A DNA stretch of 64,000 nucleotides from Dysgonomonas gadei ATCC BAA-286 (GTDB taxonomy: Bacteria; Bacteroidota; Bacteroidia; Bacteroidales; Dysgonomonadaceae), in contig NZ_GL891986.1 of the NCBI RefSeq assembly GCF_000213555.1, positions 127,123 through 191,122 of the forward strand. The letters run 5' to 3'. The translations under genes and the position numbers were made by a program. Under the pieces are notes generated by a model. The model did no database searches and was not told where the DNA came from. It saw only the letters and a program-made list of their open reading frames with translations. This document shows, in pieces, positions 8,585 through 17,100 of this stretch; within the stretch, counting starts at the first letter, position 1; every line of letters begins with the position of its first letter.

Positions 8585-9484
8585 ATGAAAAGATTTATCC
8601 TGTCTTTTTTACTCTTTGCTGTATCTTTTGTCTTTTTGCAGGCGCAGGAACTGAATGCCAAACTGACTATAAATACACAACAGGTCCCATCTGCCGATAA
8701 GCAGTTGTTCTCTTCTCTGGAGTCTGAGCTCAATAAGTTATTAAACGAACAGAAATGGACAGATGCCAATTTTAGCAGGGATGAACGTATAAGCTGCAAT
8801 GTAAATATAACTGTAACTGGTTTTTCGCCTTCAGATAATAATTATACCGCCGAAATACAGATTACATCCCAGCGTCCGGTTTATAATTCGTCCTATGTAA
8901 CTTCTCTGATAAATTACAGGGATACTCAATTTGATTTTAACTATTCATCCGGTTTGTCGCTGGATTTTAATAACACGGCAGTTAGCAATAATCTCGTTGC
9001 TGTGATCTCGTTTTATGCTTATATTATTATTGGTTTCGATTTCGATTCCTTTTCTCTGAATGGAGGCAGGCCCTATTTTAGTAAGGCCATGGAGATAGCC
9101 AATATGTCGCAATCTTTAGGTGTGAGAGGGTGGGAGCCATTCTCCGGAAAGAATAATAACAGATATGATTTAGCACTAGCGCTTACAGAAGAGAGTTCCT
9201 CTTCTTTCCATAGTTTCTGGTATAACTATCATCGCATGGGATTGGACGAGATGGCCGCAAATCCGTCGCGTGGAAGGATACGTATTATAGAATCTGTCAG
9301 TGATGTACGTAAGTTATATGATGCCCGCCCGTCCTCGATATTACTTAGTATTATCGCTGAAACGAAGATAGATGAAATCGTCCGTGTATCTTCTCAGGCT
9401 ACAACGGAGGAAAAGCAAAGTATGAAAAAAACATTGAGCCAGATGTTCCCTACCAAGAGCTACAATATAAATATGCTGAAGTAA
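8585..9484 (+). CDS. porD: Type IX secretion protein PorD (DUF4835)
   Basis: 299 residues with signal peptide MKRFILSFLLFAVSFVFLQA, then Q-E-L-N-A-K. The mature start (L-N-A-K-L-T-I-N-x-Q-Q-V), the ITSQRPVYNSSY segment and the RDTQFDFNY segment are typical of the DUF4835 family, whose Porphyromonas member PorD is needed for type IX secretion. The start codon directly follows the porE stop with no gap, indicating translational coupling. Location: periplasm or outer membrane. The C-terminal half (MNMLK end) is less recognisable by eye. A hairpin that could serve as terminator follows. Confidence 0.8.
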   Translation: MKRFILSFLLFAVSFVFLQAQELNAKLTINTQQVPSADKQLFSSLESELNKLLNEQKWTDANFSRDERISCNVNITVTGFSPSDNNYTAEIQITSQRPVYNSSYVTSLINYRDTQFDFNYSSGLSLDFNNTAVSNNLVAVISFYAYIIIGFDFDSFSLNGGRPYFSKAMEIANMSQSLGVRGWEPFSGKNNNRYDLALALTEESSSSFHSFWYNYHRMGLDEMAANPSRGRIRIIESVSDVRKLYDARPSSILLSIIAETKIDEIVRVSSQATTEEKQSMKKTLSQMFPTKSYNINMLK

Positions 9485-9488
9485 TATA

Positions 9489-9534
9489 AAGTAACGGCGT
9501 AAAAAATGGTTGGTGCTTTTTTGCACCGTTACTT
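9489..9534. terminator. Hairpin between convergent porD and lipoprotein genes
   Basis: AAGTAACGG (9489-9497) pairs with CCGTTACTT (9526-9534), and GGTGC (9512-9516) can pair with GCACC (9523-9527) around a T6 loop. It lies in the 57-base gap between two convergent genes and could end transcription from both sides. There is no clean T-tract, so this is tentative. Confidence 0.4.
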
Positions 9535-9541
9535 CTTATAT

Positions 9542-10828
9542 TTAGAACTTACAGCCAATACGTACCAACAGATTTCCATAAGGTTCGTAAGCATCGAATC
9601 CAGTTACCGAGGAGGACTCCTTATCACTTATTAATGATATATTATGGCGATAACCTGCTCCTATAAAAAAGATTTCGCCGCGTTTGAGTCTGAAACCCAG
9701 ATCCAACGTTCCCATCGGTCCGTAGTAAAGCGTATTGTATCCACTCCCGACCATACCTCCAAGAACTATATGAGCGGCAGGTATTACATATATTTTACCG
9801 AAACAGAAAGGTAACTGCCCGCCTGCAAAAGCATTGACGCGGAATAAGGTACTTTTGGAAAAATCGGCATCTGTAGCAGGAGTTTCCGGTTTACCCGTGA
9901 TTACCGGATGATTTTCAAGCCATTTTACCTGATCGATATATTTCGCGGAGGCAAAACCGAGATCGGCACCATAAGTAAGAAATTTGTACTTGGAAGTCCT
10001 GATCCCCAAGCCGAACTGAGTACCATATATGTCTTCCGTAGGAATGGCCGCTTCAAGGGAAAGAATCATTTCACCATCAAAGTCATTTGTCAGTAAACTT
10101 CTTTTTTTCGATTTTATTACCTTTCCATCTATAACCAGTTCATTATTACCTCTATGCGGATCGTAATTCGTTATAATAGTACCGATATTGTCAAAATCCC
10201 ACTTTTCCTGGCGCATGTGTTCGCAAAGCGTAGGATCATCGAACAAATAATGTGATACGCCACTCCTGAAAGCTGAGCCTTCGAACTTGATACCTTCTTT
10301 CAGAGCAACGTTTACTAAGGCTTTACCTCCTTCTTTGAGCATATATACAGGAAAACTTGGCTGTATGATAGCTCTGCTTGTCCCGGTGTTTATCACTTGT
10401 CGTGTTCCTTCCAGCTTAACAGTACCGTCCGGATTGAGGCTATAACGCTCAGCGCCGATATAAGCCGAAGCATACCGGCCCTCTGCGACCTGTAATACCC
10501 ATATAGTGCTTGTCCTTCCAAACACTTTTTTTATCGGCATATACCTTACAACTTGGTGGTTGCCGGCATATTCAAACACTATTTTGTCTACATCCGTAGC
10601 ATTGATAGAGAGTTCGGTGGTATTATCCTGTCCTTTGAACAGTACTGATTTACTTGATGGCCGGGGCATTGTAATATAACCTGTCTTTTTCTCCCCGTTT
10701 GAGAGAAAAACAGTTCCTTGATACGTATTGCTTATACCATCCAATGATAGTTTGTTGGTTCCACAACTGTAAAATAAGAGAACAAGGCTAATAAACAGAG
10801 GTAGTTTGTGTAATTTGCTAGTTTTCAT
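9542..10828 (-). CDS. Lipoprotein of unknown function with barrel-like C-terminal half
   Basis: 428 residues with a lipobox (LLFYSCG, Cys22). The N-terminal ~110 residues look beta-rich, with a G-Y-I-T-M repeat-like strand and a D-V-D-K-I-V-F-E-Y strand. The C-terminal ~180 residues alternate Gly/Tyr and hydrophobic strands (FGLGIRTSKYKFLTYG, TLDLGFRLKRGEIFFIGAGY) and end L-L-V-R-I-G-C-K-F, resembling an outer-membrane barrel end. No known family was recognised. It stands alone on the - strand between porD and the RNA methyltransferase. Confidence 0.6.
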   Translation of the reverse strand: MKTSKLHKLPLFISLVLLFYSCGTNKLSLDGISNTYQGTVFLSNGEKKTGYITMPRPSSKSVLFKGQDNTTELSINATDVDKIVFEYAGNHQVVRYMPIKKVFGRTSTIWVLQVAEGRYASAYIGAERYSLNPDGTVKLEGTRQVINTGTSRAIIQPSFPVYMLKEGGKALVNVALKEGIKFEGSAFRSGVSHYLFDDPTLCEHMRQEKWDFDNIGTIITNYDPHRGNNELVIDGKVIKSKKRSLLTNDFDGEMILSLEAAIPTEDIYGTQFGLGIRTSKYKFLTYGADLGFASAKYIDQVKWLENHPVITGKPETPATDADFSKSTLFRVNAFAGGQLPFCFGKIYVIPAAHIVLGGMVGSGYNTLYYGPMGTLDLGFRLKRGEIFFIGAGYRHNISLISDKESSSVTGFDAYEPYGNLLVRIGCKF

Positions 10829-10941
10829 GTAATAATAGTTTTGTTTAGTGTCAATTTCTGCGCAAGAATAAGGTTACAATATTATAAATAAAAAGTAAAT
10901 TATAAATATAAATAACTAAGTTATTTTTATTATTTAATGAT

Positions 10942-11700
10942 TCAACTCTTATTACTTCTCCTCCTGAACTCCGCACATACTATGGCTGTCGCTATCGCTA
11001 CATTCAGCGACTCGGAAGTTGTATTTCCTTCAGGATAATTGGGTATGTAAAGTTTCTTTGTAATCCGTTTCTCTATCTCGGGACGGATACCATTGCCTTC
11101 ATTACCCATTACAATAATGCCGTGAGGGGTAATATCCTGTTCATACATATTTTTGCCGTCCAATAGCGTTCCGTAAACCGGGATGTGTTTATTATTATCC
11201 AGAAAGCCGGCTAAATCGACATGATGGATAGTAACTCGTGCGAGTGCTCCCATTGTGGCCTGCACTACTTTCGGATTGTAAATATCGGCTGTATCGTGTG
11301 TACAAAATATATGTTTTATTCCGTACCAGTCGGCCAAACGGACTATCGTTCCCAGGTTACCGGGGTCTTGTATGCCATCGAGAGCAAGTACGAGCTGATT
11401 ATTAATATCAATAGCTTCCGGATGTTTAGGTTGATAGAAAACGGCAAGCACCTGTTGCGGATTTTGGAGAAAACTGGCTTGTGCGAGCTGGCTTTCATTC
11501 ACTTCTATAACTTCTTCAATGTCTGTAATATTCAATTCAGATAAGAAGCCGGGTAGTGCGACCAGTAGCTGACACTTCATATAGGGGAGTAAATCGCTCA
11601 CCAGTTTATTACCTTCTGCGATGAAAGTTCCATATTCAGACCTGAATTTTTTCTCTTTCAGCGAACGGATATATTTTAATTTATTTTTGCTTAGACTCAT
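10942..11700 (-). CDS. TrmH/SpoU-family RNA 2'-O-methyltransferase
   Basis: 252 residues. The N-terminal ~95 residues form the small substrate-binding domain (starts with K-I-x-x-L-K-x-K-K-F-R), followed by a SPOUT domain with motif 1 (ALDGIQDPGNLGTIVR, about residues 109-124), motif 2 (IIVMGNEGNGI, about 194-204) and motif 3 (YPEGNTTSESLNVAIATAI). These form the trefoil knot that binds S-adenosylmethionine. Such enzymes methylate the 2'-hydroxyl in rRNA or tRNA; the exact target is not determinable. It is divergent from tamL. Confidence 0.88.
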   Translation of the reverse strand: MSLSKNKLKYIRSLKEKKFRSEYGTFIAEGNKLVSDLLPYMKCQLLVALPGFLSELNITDIEEVIEVNESQLAQASFLQNPQQVLAVFYQPKHPEAIDINNQLVLALDGIQDPGNLGTIVRLADWYGIKHIFCTHDTADIYNPKVVQATMGALARVTIHHVDLAGFLDNNKHIPVYGTLLDGKNMYEQDITPHGIIVMGNEGNGIRPEIEKRITKKLYIPNYPEGNTTSESLNVAIATAIVCAEFRRRSNKS

Positions 11701-11862
11701 TTGTTTACATGTAATTCATAGACTGCCGACTGAAGCAATTGATACAATATGTTTTTATATCAGTCACCCAAATAGTTGAATGATACGCCTTCATATCCGA
11801 CTCTTTTTCTTAAATTAAACAGTTTCTTGCAACAAAACTACAAAAAGAAACAATTAAAACCC

Positions 11863-11870
11863 TAAATTTG
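11863..11870 (+). promoter_or_regulatory. Candidate -7 box (TAAATTTG) for tamL
   Basis: TAAATTTG fits the TAnnTTTG consensus and lies 130 bases before the proposed ATG of tamL, in the divergent spacer with the methyltransferase. The palindromic AGGTC motif begins 21 bases downstream. Confidence 0.45.
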
Positions 11871-11890
11871 TCGTTCATTTGATAAATGCT

Positions 11891-11911
11891 AAGGTCACAG
11901 ACCTGTTTATT
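11891..11911 (+). promoter_or_regulatory. Leader palindrome motif, copy C (AGGTC-ACA-GACCT + GTTTATT)
   Basis: Close match to copies A and F. It starts 21 bases after the candidate -7 box of tamL and ends 88 bases before the ATG, nearly the same distance as in copies A (82) and F (92). A second imperfect hairpin follows at once (ATTACT...AGTAAT arms at ~11909-11933). Confidence 0.55.
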
Positions 11912-11999
11912 ACTATTGTATCTACAACAGTAATAGTTGATTACGACTAGATTACGTTGCTTTGAATACAGTCTTTTACTTATATTTGTTAGGTTGCCA

Positions 12000-14405
12000 A
12001 TGAGGTATAAAATAATAGTTTTTGCGCTTGTAATTAGTTTTTGCGCCATTTTTATTCAATCCTGTAGTTCCACGAAATTTGTTCCTGACGGAGAATATTT
12101 GCTGGAGAGCGCTACCGTAAAGAGCGATAAGAAGGTTATACCAACCTACGAAATGGAGACGTATATAAAGCAGAAGCCGAACTATAAGACTTTTTCCATC
12201 TTTAAATTACCCCTTTTTATATACAATCTTGCCGGGACGGATACCACCAAATGGATAAGCCGCACATTGATACATGCGGGTGACCCGCCGGTGCTTTATG
12301 ATAGTTCGATGGTACATCTGACCGTGAATAATCTGGAGAGGATAATGACGAACAAAGGGTATTTGAATGCCGAAGTAGCACCAATTATCGATTTGGATAA
12401 AAAGAAGGCGAAGATAACATATGATATAAAAGCCGGAGAACCTTACCGAATCAGTGATTATAGAATAGATGTCAATGACAGTATCATATCCAACCCGCTA
12501 CTGATAACGCCTCCATCACGTAAAAATGAGAATAAGGATGGTATGATACGGCCTCCTCTGGGTATAGATTCTATACTGAAAAGAAATACCCTGGTAAAGA
12601 AAAATTCGATTTTCGACCTCGATATGCTTGATCAGGAAAGGGATCGTATCTCCTCCATTTTCAGGAGAGCGGGTTATTTTGCCTTTAATAAGGAATATAT
12701 AGGTTTCGAAGCTGATACTACAATGGGTAAAAACAATGTAGAGTTGGATCTTGCTATATATCCTTTTGTTCAGGGAGGAAATGGCGGTAACCAGACTAAT
12801 CCTGTGCCACATCGTCAATACAGGGTAAAGGCAGTAGAATTCTATGTTGATTATAATCCTCTGGAGGATGGGAATCTGTCCCAATATAAGGAGACAACGG
12901 TATATGAAAGAGGTGGATATAAAATAAAATACGGGCCCAGAGGGGAATATATCAAGCCTAACGCGATCCTTAATAATTGCTATATTACACCGGGAAGCTT
13001 GTATAATGAAACCCTGACAACGATGACATACAGTGCCTTGTCGCAGTTGAAAATTCTCAAAAATGTCAATATTGCCTGGGAAAATGATTCTACGGACTTA
13101 CGTTGTATAATCACATGTGTACCGGATAAAAAGCAAGGGATCTCGGCAGAGATAGAAGGTACCAATTCAGGAGGCTTCTTCGGTCTGGGCGCAGGAGTGG
13201 GTTATCTGCACCGGAACGCATTTAAAGGTTCGGAGTTATTTAGTGCCCGTTTGCGTGGTTCTTATGAAGCTATTACACCTAATTTTTCCAGTTTTTATAA
13301 AAATTATTTTGAGATCGGCGGAGAAACTTCTCTTACATTTCCCCGTTTTATGTTCCCGTTTCTTAAGCGTGATTTCCGGCGTAGTATACACGCTTCTACA
13401 CAATTCAATACGAGTTATACCTTTCAGCGGAGACCGAATTTTTTCACTCGCACTGTTTTGTCGGGAGGAGTAAAATATATATGGCAAGATAGGCGATTAT
13501 CCTTGAACAGGCATGTATTCGATCTGATAGATATCAGTTATGTGCATTTGCCTAAAAGTTCATTAGATACTACATTTTACAATGAGCTGTCTGCAGCAGC
13601 GCAGCAATATAGCTTCAATGACCATTTTATTATGAGTATGGGGTATACATTTTCCCGCTCAAATGTAGCTAGTCCTACCAGACGAAACCAGCCTGTCTAT
13701 TCATTGCGTGCATCCATAGAGACGGCGGGTAATGCGCTGGCCCTTGCCGCGGCTATTGCCAATGCGGAACCTAACGAGATGGGTTCCAAACAGGTATTTG
13801 GAACTAATTTTGCCCAGTATGTCAAAGGAACAGTTGATTATAGTAAAACATATCAGGTGGATGAGAAGAATTCTTTTGCATGGCATGTGGGAGGAGGTAT
13901 CGCCTATCCGTATGGAAACAGTGAACAGATACCTATACAGAAACGGTTCTTCTCCGGCGGTGCCAACAGTGTAAGAGGATGGTCGATCAGAGAACTGGGG
14001 CCGGGTTCGTACTATTTTAAGCCATCGGAAACCGGAAACGAGAAAGACAACTTTTATTACCATTCGGGAGATATTCGTTTCGATGCCAGTCTGGAATATC
14101 GTAGTAAACTCTTCTGGGTACTGGAGTTGGGAGCCTTTGTAGATGCCGGGAATATATGGACGGTAAAAGAGTATGAGAAACAAGAAGGAGGAGTCTTTAA
14201 AGTGGATAGGTTTTACAAAGAAATAGCTGTTGCATGGGGGCTTGGACTTCGCTTCGACTTCGATTATGTCCTGATTCGTCTCGATTGCGGTTGGAAGGCA
14301 TACGACCCATCCGGTGATCCTAAAACAAAGAGATGGCCAATCTCGGAACCTTTCAAAATCAGGAAGAATACTGCCTGGCATATCGCAGTGGGGTATCCAT
14401 TCTGA
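12000..14405 (+). CDS. tamL: TamL-like BamA/TamA-family outer-membrane lipoprotein
   Basis: 801 residues from the ATG at 12000. The open frame extends 63 bases upstream, but this ATG gives a proper lipoprotein signal (MRYKIIVFALVISFCAIFIQSC, Cys22). POTRA-like domains occupy about residues 30-400 (one contains NNLERIMTNKGYLNAEV), followed by an Omp85 barrel with the conserved loop-6 motif (SVRGW, about residue 660) and an aromatic C-terminus (YPF). In Bacteroidota the TamA homologue TamL is a lipoprotein; with inner-membrane TamB it is thought to assist envelope assembly. TamB is not in this window. A TrmH-family gene is next to it, divergently. Confidence 0.8.
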   Translation: MRYKIIVFALVISFCAIFIQSCSSTKFVPDGEYLLESATVKSDKKVIPTYEMETYIKQKPNYKTFSIFKLPLFIYNLAGTDTTKWISRTLIHAGDPPVLYDSSMVHLTVNNLERIMTNKGYLNAEVAPIIDLDKKKAKITYDIKAGEPYRISDYRIDVNDSIISNPLLITPPSRKNENKDGMIRPPLGIDSILKRNTLVKKNSIFDLDMLDQERDRISSIFRRAGYFAFNKEYIGFEADTTMGKNNVELDLAIYPFVQGGNGGNQTNPVPHRQYRVKAVEFYVDYNPLEDGNLSQYKETTVYERGGYKIKYGPRGEYIKPNAILNNCYITPGSLYNETLTTMTYSALSQLKILKNVNIAWENDSTDLRCIITCVPDKKQGISAEIEGTNSGGFFGLGAGVGYLHRNAFKGSELFSARLRGSYEAITPNFSSFYKNYFEIGGETSLTFPRFMFPFLKRDFRRSIHASTQFNTSYTFQRRPNFFTRTVLSGGVKYIWQDRRLSLNRHVFDLIDISYVHLPKSSLDTTFYNELSAAAQQYSFNDHFIMSMGYTFSRSNVASPTRRNQPVYSLRASIETAGNALALAAAIANAEPNEMGSKQVFGTNFAQYVKGTVDYSKTYQVDEKNSFAWHVGGGIAYPYGNSEQIPIQKRFFSGGANSVRGWSIRELGPGSYYFKPSETGNEKDNFYYHSGDIRFDASLEYRSKLFWVLELGAFVDAGNIWTVKEYEKQEGGVFKVDRFYKEIAVAWGLGLRFDFDYVLIRLDCGWKAYDPSGDPKTKRWPISEPFKIRKNTAWHIAVGYPF

Positions 14406-14503
14406 TGCTTTCCTGCAAATGAGTAAAAGAAAGTATAACTGCCTCACCGCTTCTTTTAATTCTTTTTAGGCAATATGTTTTAACAAAGTTAGTTTATAAG
14501 ACG

Positions 14504-14511
14504 TACATTTG
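14504..14511 (+). promoter_or_regulatory. Candidate -7 box (TACATTTG)
   Basis: TACATTTG fits the -7 consensus and lies 26 bases before the ATG of the TPR gene. No clear -33 element is seen. Confidence 0.4.
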
Positions 14512-14537
14512 TTGATGAATAACTAAATGAATATCTG

Positions 14538-15362
14538 TTGATGAAAAAGATACTCCTGCCCTTATTTATTATTGGTCTTACGCTCAATCTGACAGCTCAG
14601 ACATACGAAGATATGGTGAGTCGTGCAATGGACTATGTAGAGCAGAATGATTATGCAGCTGCGGAACAGGCAATGAAGGCCGCTTTGCGAAAAGAACCGA
14701 CCAATCCTAATAACCCCATGCTAATGGTAAATCTGGGAACTATACAACGTAATCTGGGAGAGCTCGATGAGGCTCTGATCTCATATAATGTCGCTATAGA
14801 GAAATATCCTGATGCACCTTTCATCAGGCACAACAGGGCTGCACTTTATTGTGAGATGAACAAGTTCGACGATGCACTGAAAGATTACAACACAATACTT
14901 GCAACCGATCCGAAAGATTTAGAAGCATTGTATCGTAGAGGATTGATTTATATCAGCAATAGAAATCTTTTCGCGGCAGAAGAGGATTTTGAAAAAATTA
15001 TAGAATTATACCCCGAAAATCTGAATGGCAAAATGGGGATAGCAGCTATAAAAAAACGCAGATCGGAATGGAAAGAAGCTGAAGAAATGTATGCCGACCT
15101 GATTTATAAACATAAATCGAATGCTGATCTGTATTATAACCGTGCCGAATGCTATTTGAGACTTAATAAACTGGCCAGTACAGAGAACGACATAAAGAAA
15201 GCGTTGGAACTTGGCTATGATGGCGCGCCTATCTATATTCTGAGGGGACAACTAAGGTTGGCTCAATATGAGAAACGTTTAGCCCGGGAAGATTTTCTTA
15301 AGGCTAAAGAACTGGGTGCAGATGAAAGTATTATAGAGGATTTTTTACGGCTTTGTAAATAA
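14538..15362 (+). CDS. Exported tetratricopeptide-repeat protein
   Basis: 274 residues with a signal peptide (MKKILLPLFIIGLTLNLTAQ; the codon before gives MMKK, start at either ATG). Nearly the whole mature protein is a run of about seven TPR units, each of the A-x-x-x-Y-x-x-A-I/L pattern with helix-breaking Pro at the end (for example L-x-E-L-D-E-A-L-I-S-Y-N-V-A-I-E-K-Y-P). It is likely a periplasmic scaffold for protein-protein contacts. Partner unknown. It is the last gene before the GC-rich repeat region. Confidence 0.75.
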   Translation: MMKKILLPLFIIGLTLNLTAQTYEDMVSRAMDYVEQNDYAAAEQAMKAALRKEPTNPNNPMLMVNLGTIQRNLGELDEALISYNVAIEKYPDAPFIRHNRAALYCEMNKFDDALKDYNTILATDPKDLEALYRRGLIYISNRNLFAAEEDFEKIIELYPENLNGKMGIAAIKKRRSEWKEAEEMYADLIYKHKSNADLYYNRAECYLRLNKLASTENDIKKALELGYDGAPIYILRGQLRLAQYEKRLAREDFLKAKELGADESIIEDFLRLCK

Positions 15363-15427
15363 GTATGGTTCAATTACATTGGTTATTTTTGAGTCGTCTA
15401 CACTCCTATATTGTTAATTCGTGACTC

Positions 15428-16050
15428 GGCATAATCAAAATAAATTTTGCTTCTGCTCTCGCTACTTAAAACGTTCGTTTTTTTTTACACATAACGCCTA
15501 TCCCTGTTTACAACTTGCAACCTTATCTCATTACTGCCGCGCCCTTCCGGGCTTGTCCTTACTTTTGGCATTGCCCAAAAGTAAGCAAAAAGCTAGCGCT
15601 TCGATCCTCAGCGACCCACAACCGATTTGCCGGCTGAAAGTGACAAACGGGCTATCGCCCAGTCCCTTTCTACGCCGTCTGCACCGTGTGGGTGCCCCGC
15701 CTGCGTCACTAATGCGCGAGGGCTGACGCACGTGGGGCTAACGCCTGAAGAACCTTTGTCCTGTCGTCGCATCGCGATTCCGGCCTCGTCCCGCAGGCGG
15801 GGTACCCAATCCGTAAAGCAGAGGTGTAGGATAAAATACGGTAGCTGCTATACCCTGCTGATAATTCGGCTAAAGATGACTCCGTATTATTTTGACCCAC
15901 CGAAGCTGCGGCTTTGGGTCGCCGGGGGATGCAGCCTTGATTTTTTGTTTCGTTTTGCATCAAGGCTAAATGAATTGGAGCGAAGCGGAATTGAAAATCG
16001 GCGTTAGCCAAATACAAGACGGCAGGCGCGTTAGAGAAAACGAACGATTT
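15428..16050 (+). repeat. GC-rich repeat family, copy 1
   Basis: This gap between the TPR gene and the HTH gene is filled by a GC-rich element related to those at 34911-36035 (inverted) and 49513-50617. Shared blocks include TTTTGGCATTGCCCAAAA, GCTAGCGCTTC, GGGCTATCGCCC, CTAATGCGC, AGGGCTGACGCACGTGG, GGGGTACCCAATCCGTAAAG, GGTAGCTGCTATAC, CCGTATTATTTTG and TTTGGGTCGCCG. It is the most divergent copy. The GGGC-TATC-GCCC hairpin is closed by GAAAG/CTTTC (15636-15670) instead of GAATC/GATTC in the other copies. No transposase or long conserved frame is visible; open frames here are not preserved between copies. Its left edge (15428-15480) also occurs alone at 45150-45203. Confidence 0.8.
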
Positions 16051-16105
16051 TATATTTCAAATCATCATTAAATCCAAAATCATTTATCTATACTATAAAA
16101 ACCTT

Positions 16106-16819
16106 ATGGCAAAGTATAATGAAGAATCAGTAGAAAAAATCGTATCATTGATAGAAGATGATTTTTGTTCGGTGGCTGAAATATGCAGGGTAATGGGTAT
16201 CAGCCGTAAAACATTTTACACGTGGAAAGACACCAAGCCCGAACTGGCGCGGGAAATATCCAAAGCCGAGAATCATCGGGAGGAAAGAACACGCCAGATG
16301 TTGTATTCGTCCCTGAAAAAACGGCTCGACGGCTATATCATGATTGAAGAAAAAGAAATTTACCTGCCTGATCCGGGTAATCCGGAGGGAGTATCCTTAC
16401 AATCGAAAACGATAAAACGGAAGAATTGCCTGCCCGATCTGCGTACCATAAAGCTGCTGTTGGACAGGCAGGATAAGCGAAGTCTTTCCCGCCCTCCACA
16501 AGAGGAGGGGAAAGACGGTTCATGGAAAAGTGTGGAAAACAGTAGAATTGGAACATTCGAAAAAAACGAAGAGCCGGAGGTTGAATCCGCCCTTGCGCCA
16601 TCTGAGATACCGGAGGTGGAAGATGATATGGAACAGGCCATAGCAGGGAATAATGATGAAGATAGCAGTGAGATTGACGAAGCAGAAATGAATGAATATT
16701 TTGAGCGAATGGATAATGCCTTTGCCGTCCGTCAGGAAATAAAGCGGAGACTGATTACCAATAATAATCGAAAGGCTGTAAGCCAACAGAATAAAAGGAA
16801 AAAGAGACGTAGAAAATGA
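16106..16819 (+). CDS. Helix-turn-helix protein, phage terminase-small-subunit-like (phBC6A51 type)
   Basis: 237 residues. Residues ~8-50 form a helix-turn-helix: S-V-A-E-I-C-R-V-M-G-I-S-R-K-T-F-Y-T-W, followed by a charged helix (L-A-R-E-I-S-K-A-E). This resembles HTH proteins of Bacteroides phages and mobile elements. The remainder is low in hydrophobic residues: a strongly acidic tract (about 150-195) and a very basic C-terminus (NKRKKRRRK). No large terminase, portal or integrase is nearby, so it is an isolated gene. It lies directly between the GC-rich repeat copy 1 and an AT-rich repeat patch also found beside copies 2 and 3, so it may belong to that element. Confidence 0.6.
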   Translation: MAKYNEESVEKIVSLIEDDFCSVAEICRVMGISRKTFYTWKDTKPELAREISKAENHREERTRQMLYSSLKKRLDGYIMIEEKEIYLPDPGNPEGVSLQSKTIKRKNCLPDLRTIKLLLDRQDKRSLSRPPQEEGKDGSWKSVENSRIGTFEKNEEPEVESALAPSEIPEVEDDMEQAIAGNNDEDSSEIDEAEMNEYFERMDNAFAVRQEIKRRLITNNNRKAVSQQNKRKKRRRK

Positions 16820-16850
16820 AATATGTAACAGGTGAAAAAAGTGGAAAAAG

Positions 16851-17000
16851 TGTTACTTTTGTTACCTTTTAATAAGTAGTAAGTATTGAGTAATAAGTTG
16901 AAAGTTATATGAGATACGAGTAGACAAGATACGAGATACAAGTTGTTAACTGTTAACTGATGACTGTTAACTGTTGGCTGCTATCTGAAATAGCACCAAT
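16851..17000. repeat. AT-rich repeated-word patch
   Basis: Starts with TGTTACTTTTGTTACC (16851-16866), then words such as AAGTATTGAGTAATAAG, AGATACGAGATACAAG and GTTAACTGTTAACTGATGAC. The first 60 bases align by eye with 35048-35110 next to repeat copy 2 and, reversed, with 50430-50490 next to copy 3. AAGTATTGAGTAATAAG recurs at 47914-47930, and ACGAGATACAAGTTAAC at 59097-59113. No coding frame. Lengths and spacings are irregular, so it is not a CRISPR. Confidence 0.6.
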
Positions 17001-17059
17001 TTTCATCGGTTTATCCTAACCTCATAGAGTTATAAATGAGAATATTCACAAAAAAATCA

Positions 17060-17067
17060 TATATTTG
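17060..17067 (+). promoter_or_regulatory. Candidate -7 box (TATATTTG)
   Basis: TATATTTG lies 33 bases before the ATG of the PDZ protein and matches the Bacteroidota -7 consensus. It overlaps the TTG that would otherwise be an alternative start, which supports the downstream ATG at 17101. Confidence 0.5.
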
Positions 17068-17100
17068 CGTCTTAAAAAATTTTCAATTCTTATACCTAAA

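Noticed and set aside
11937..11999. N-terminal extension of tamL
   Set aside because: It would bury the lipoprotein signal peptide 21 residues inside; the ATG at 12000 gives a correct signal.
15421..16017. Several overlapping open frames of 100-126 codons in the GC-rich repeat, both strands
   Set aside because: Frames are not kept in copies 2 and 3, differ in length and have many Pro/Arg/Cys from GC-rich sequence; long open frames there come from base composition.
16106..16819. Start of a prophage (terminase small subunit)
   Set aside because: No large terminase, portal, capsid, integrase or att-like repeats nearby; the next genes are ordinary.
16851..17000. CRISPR-like repetition of short words
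   Set aside because: Unit lengths and spacings are irregular, words overlap, and there are no spacers or cas genes.
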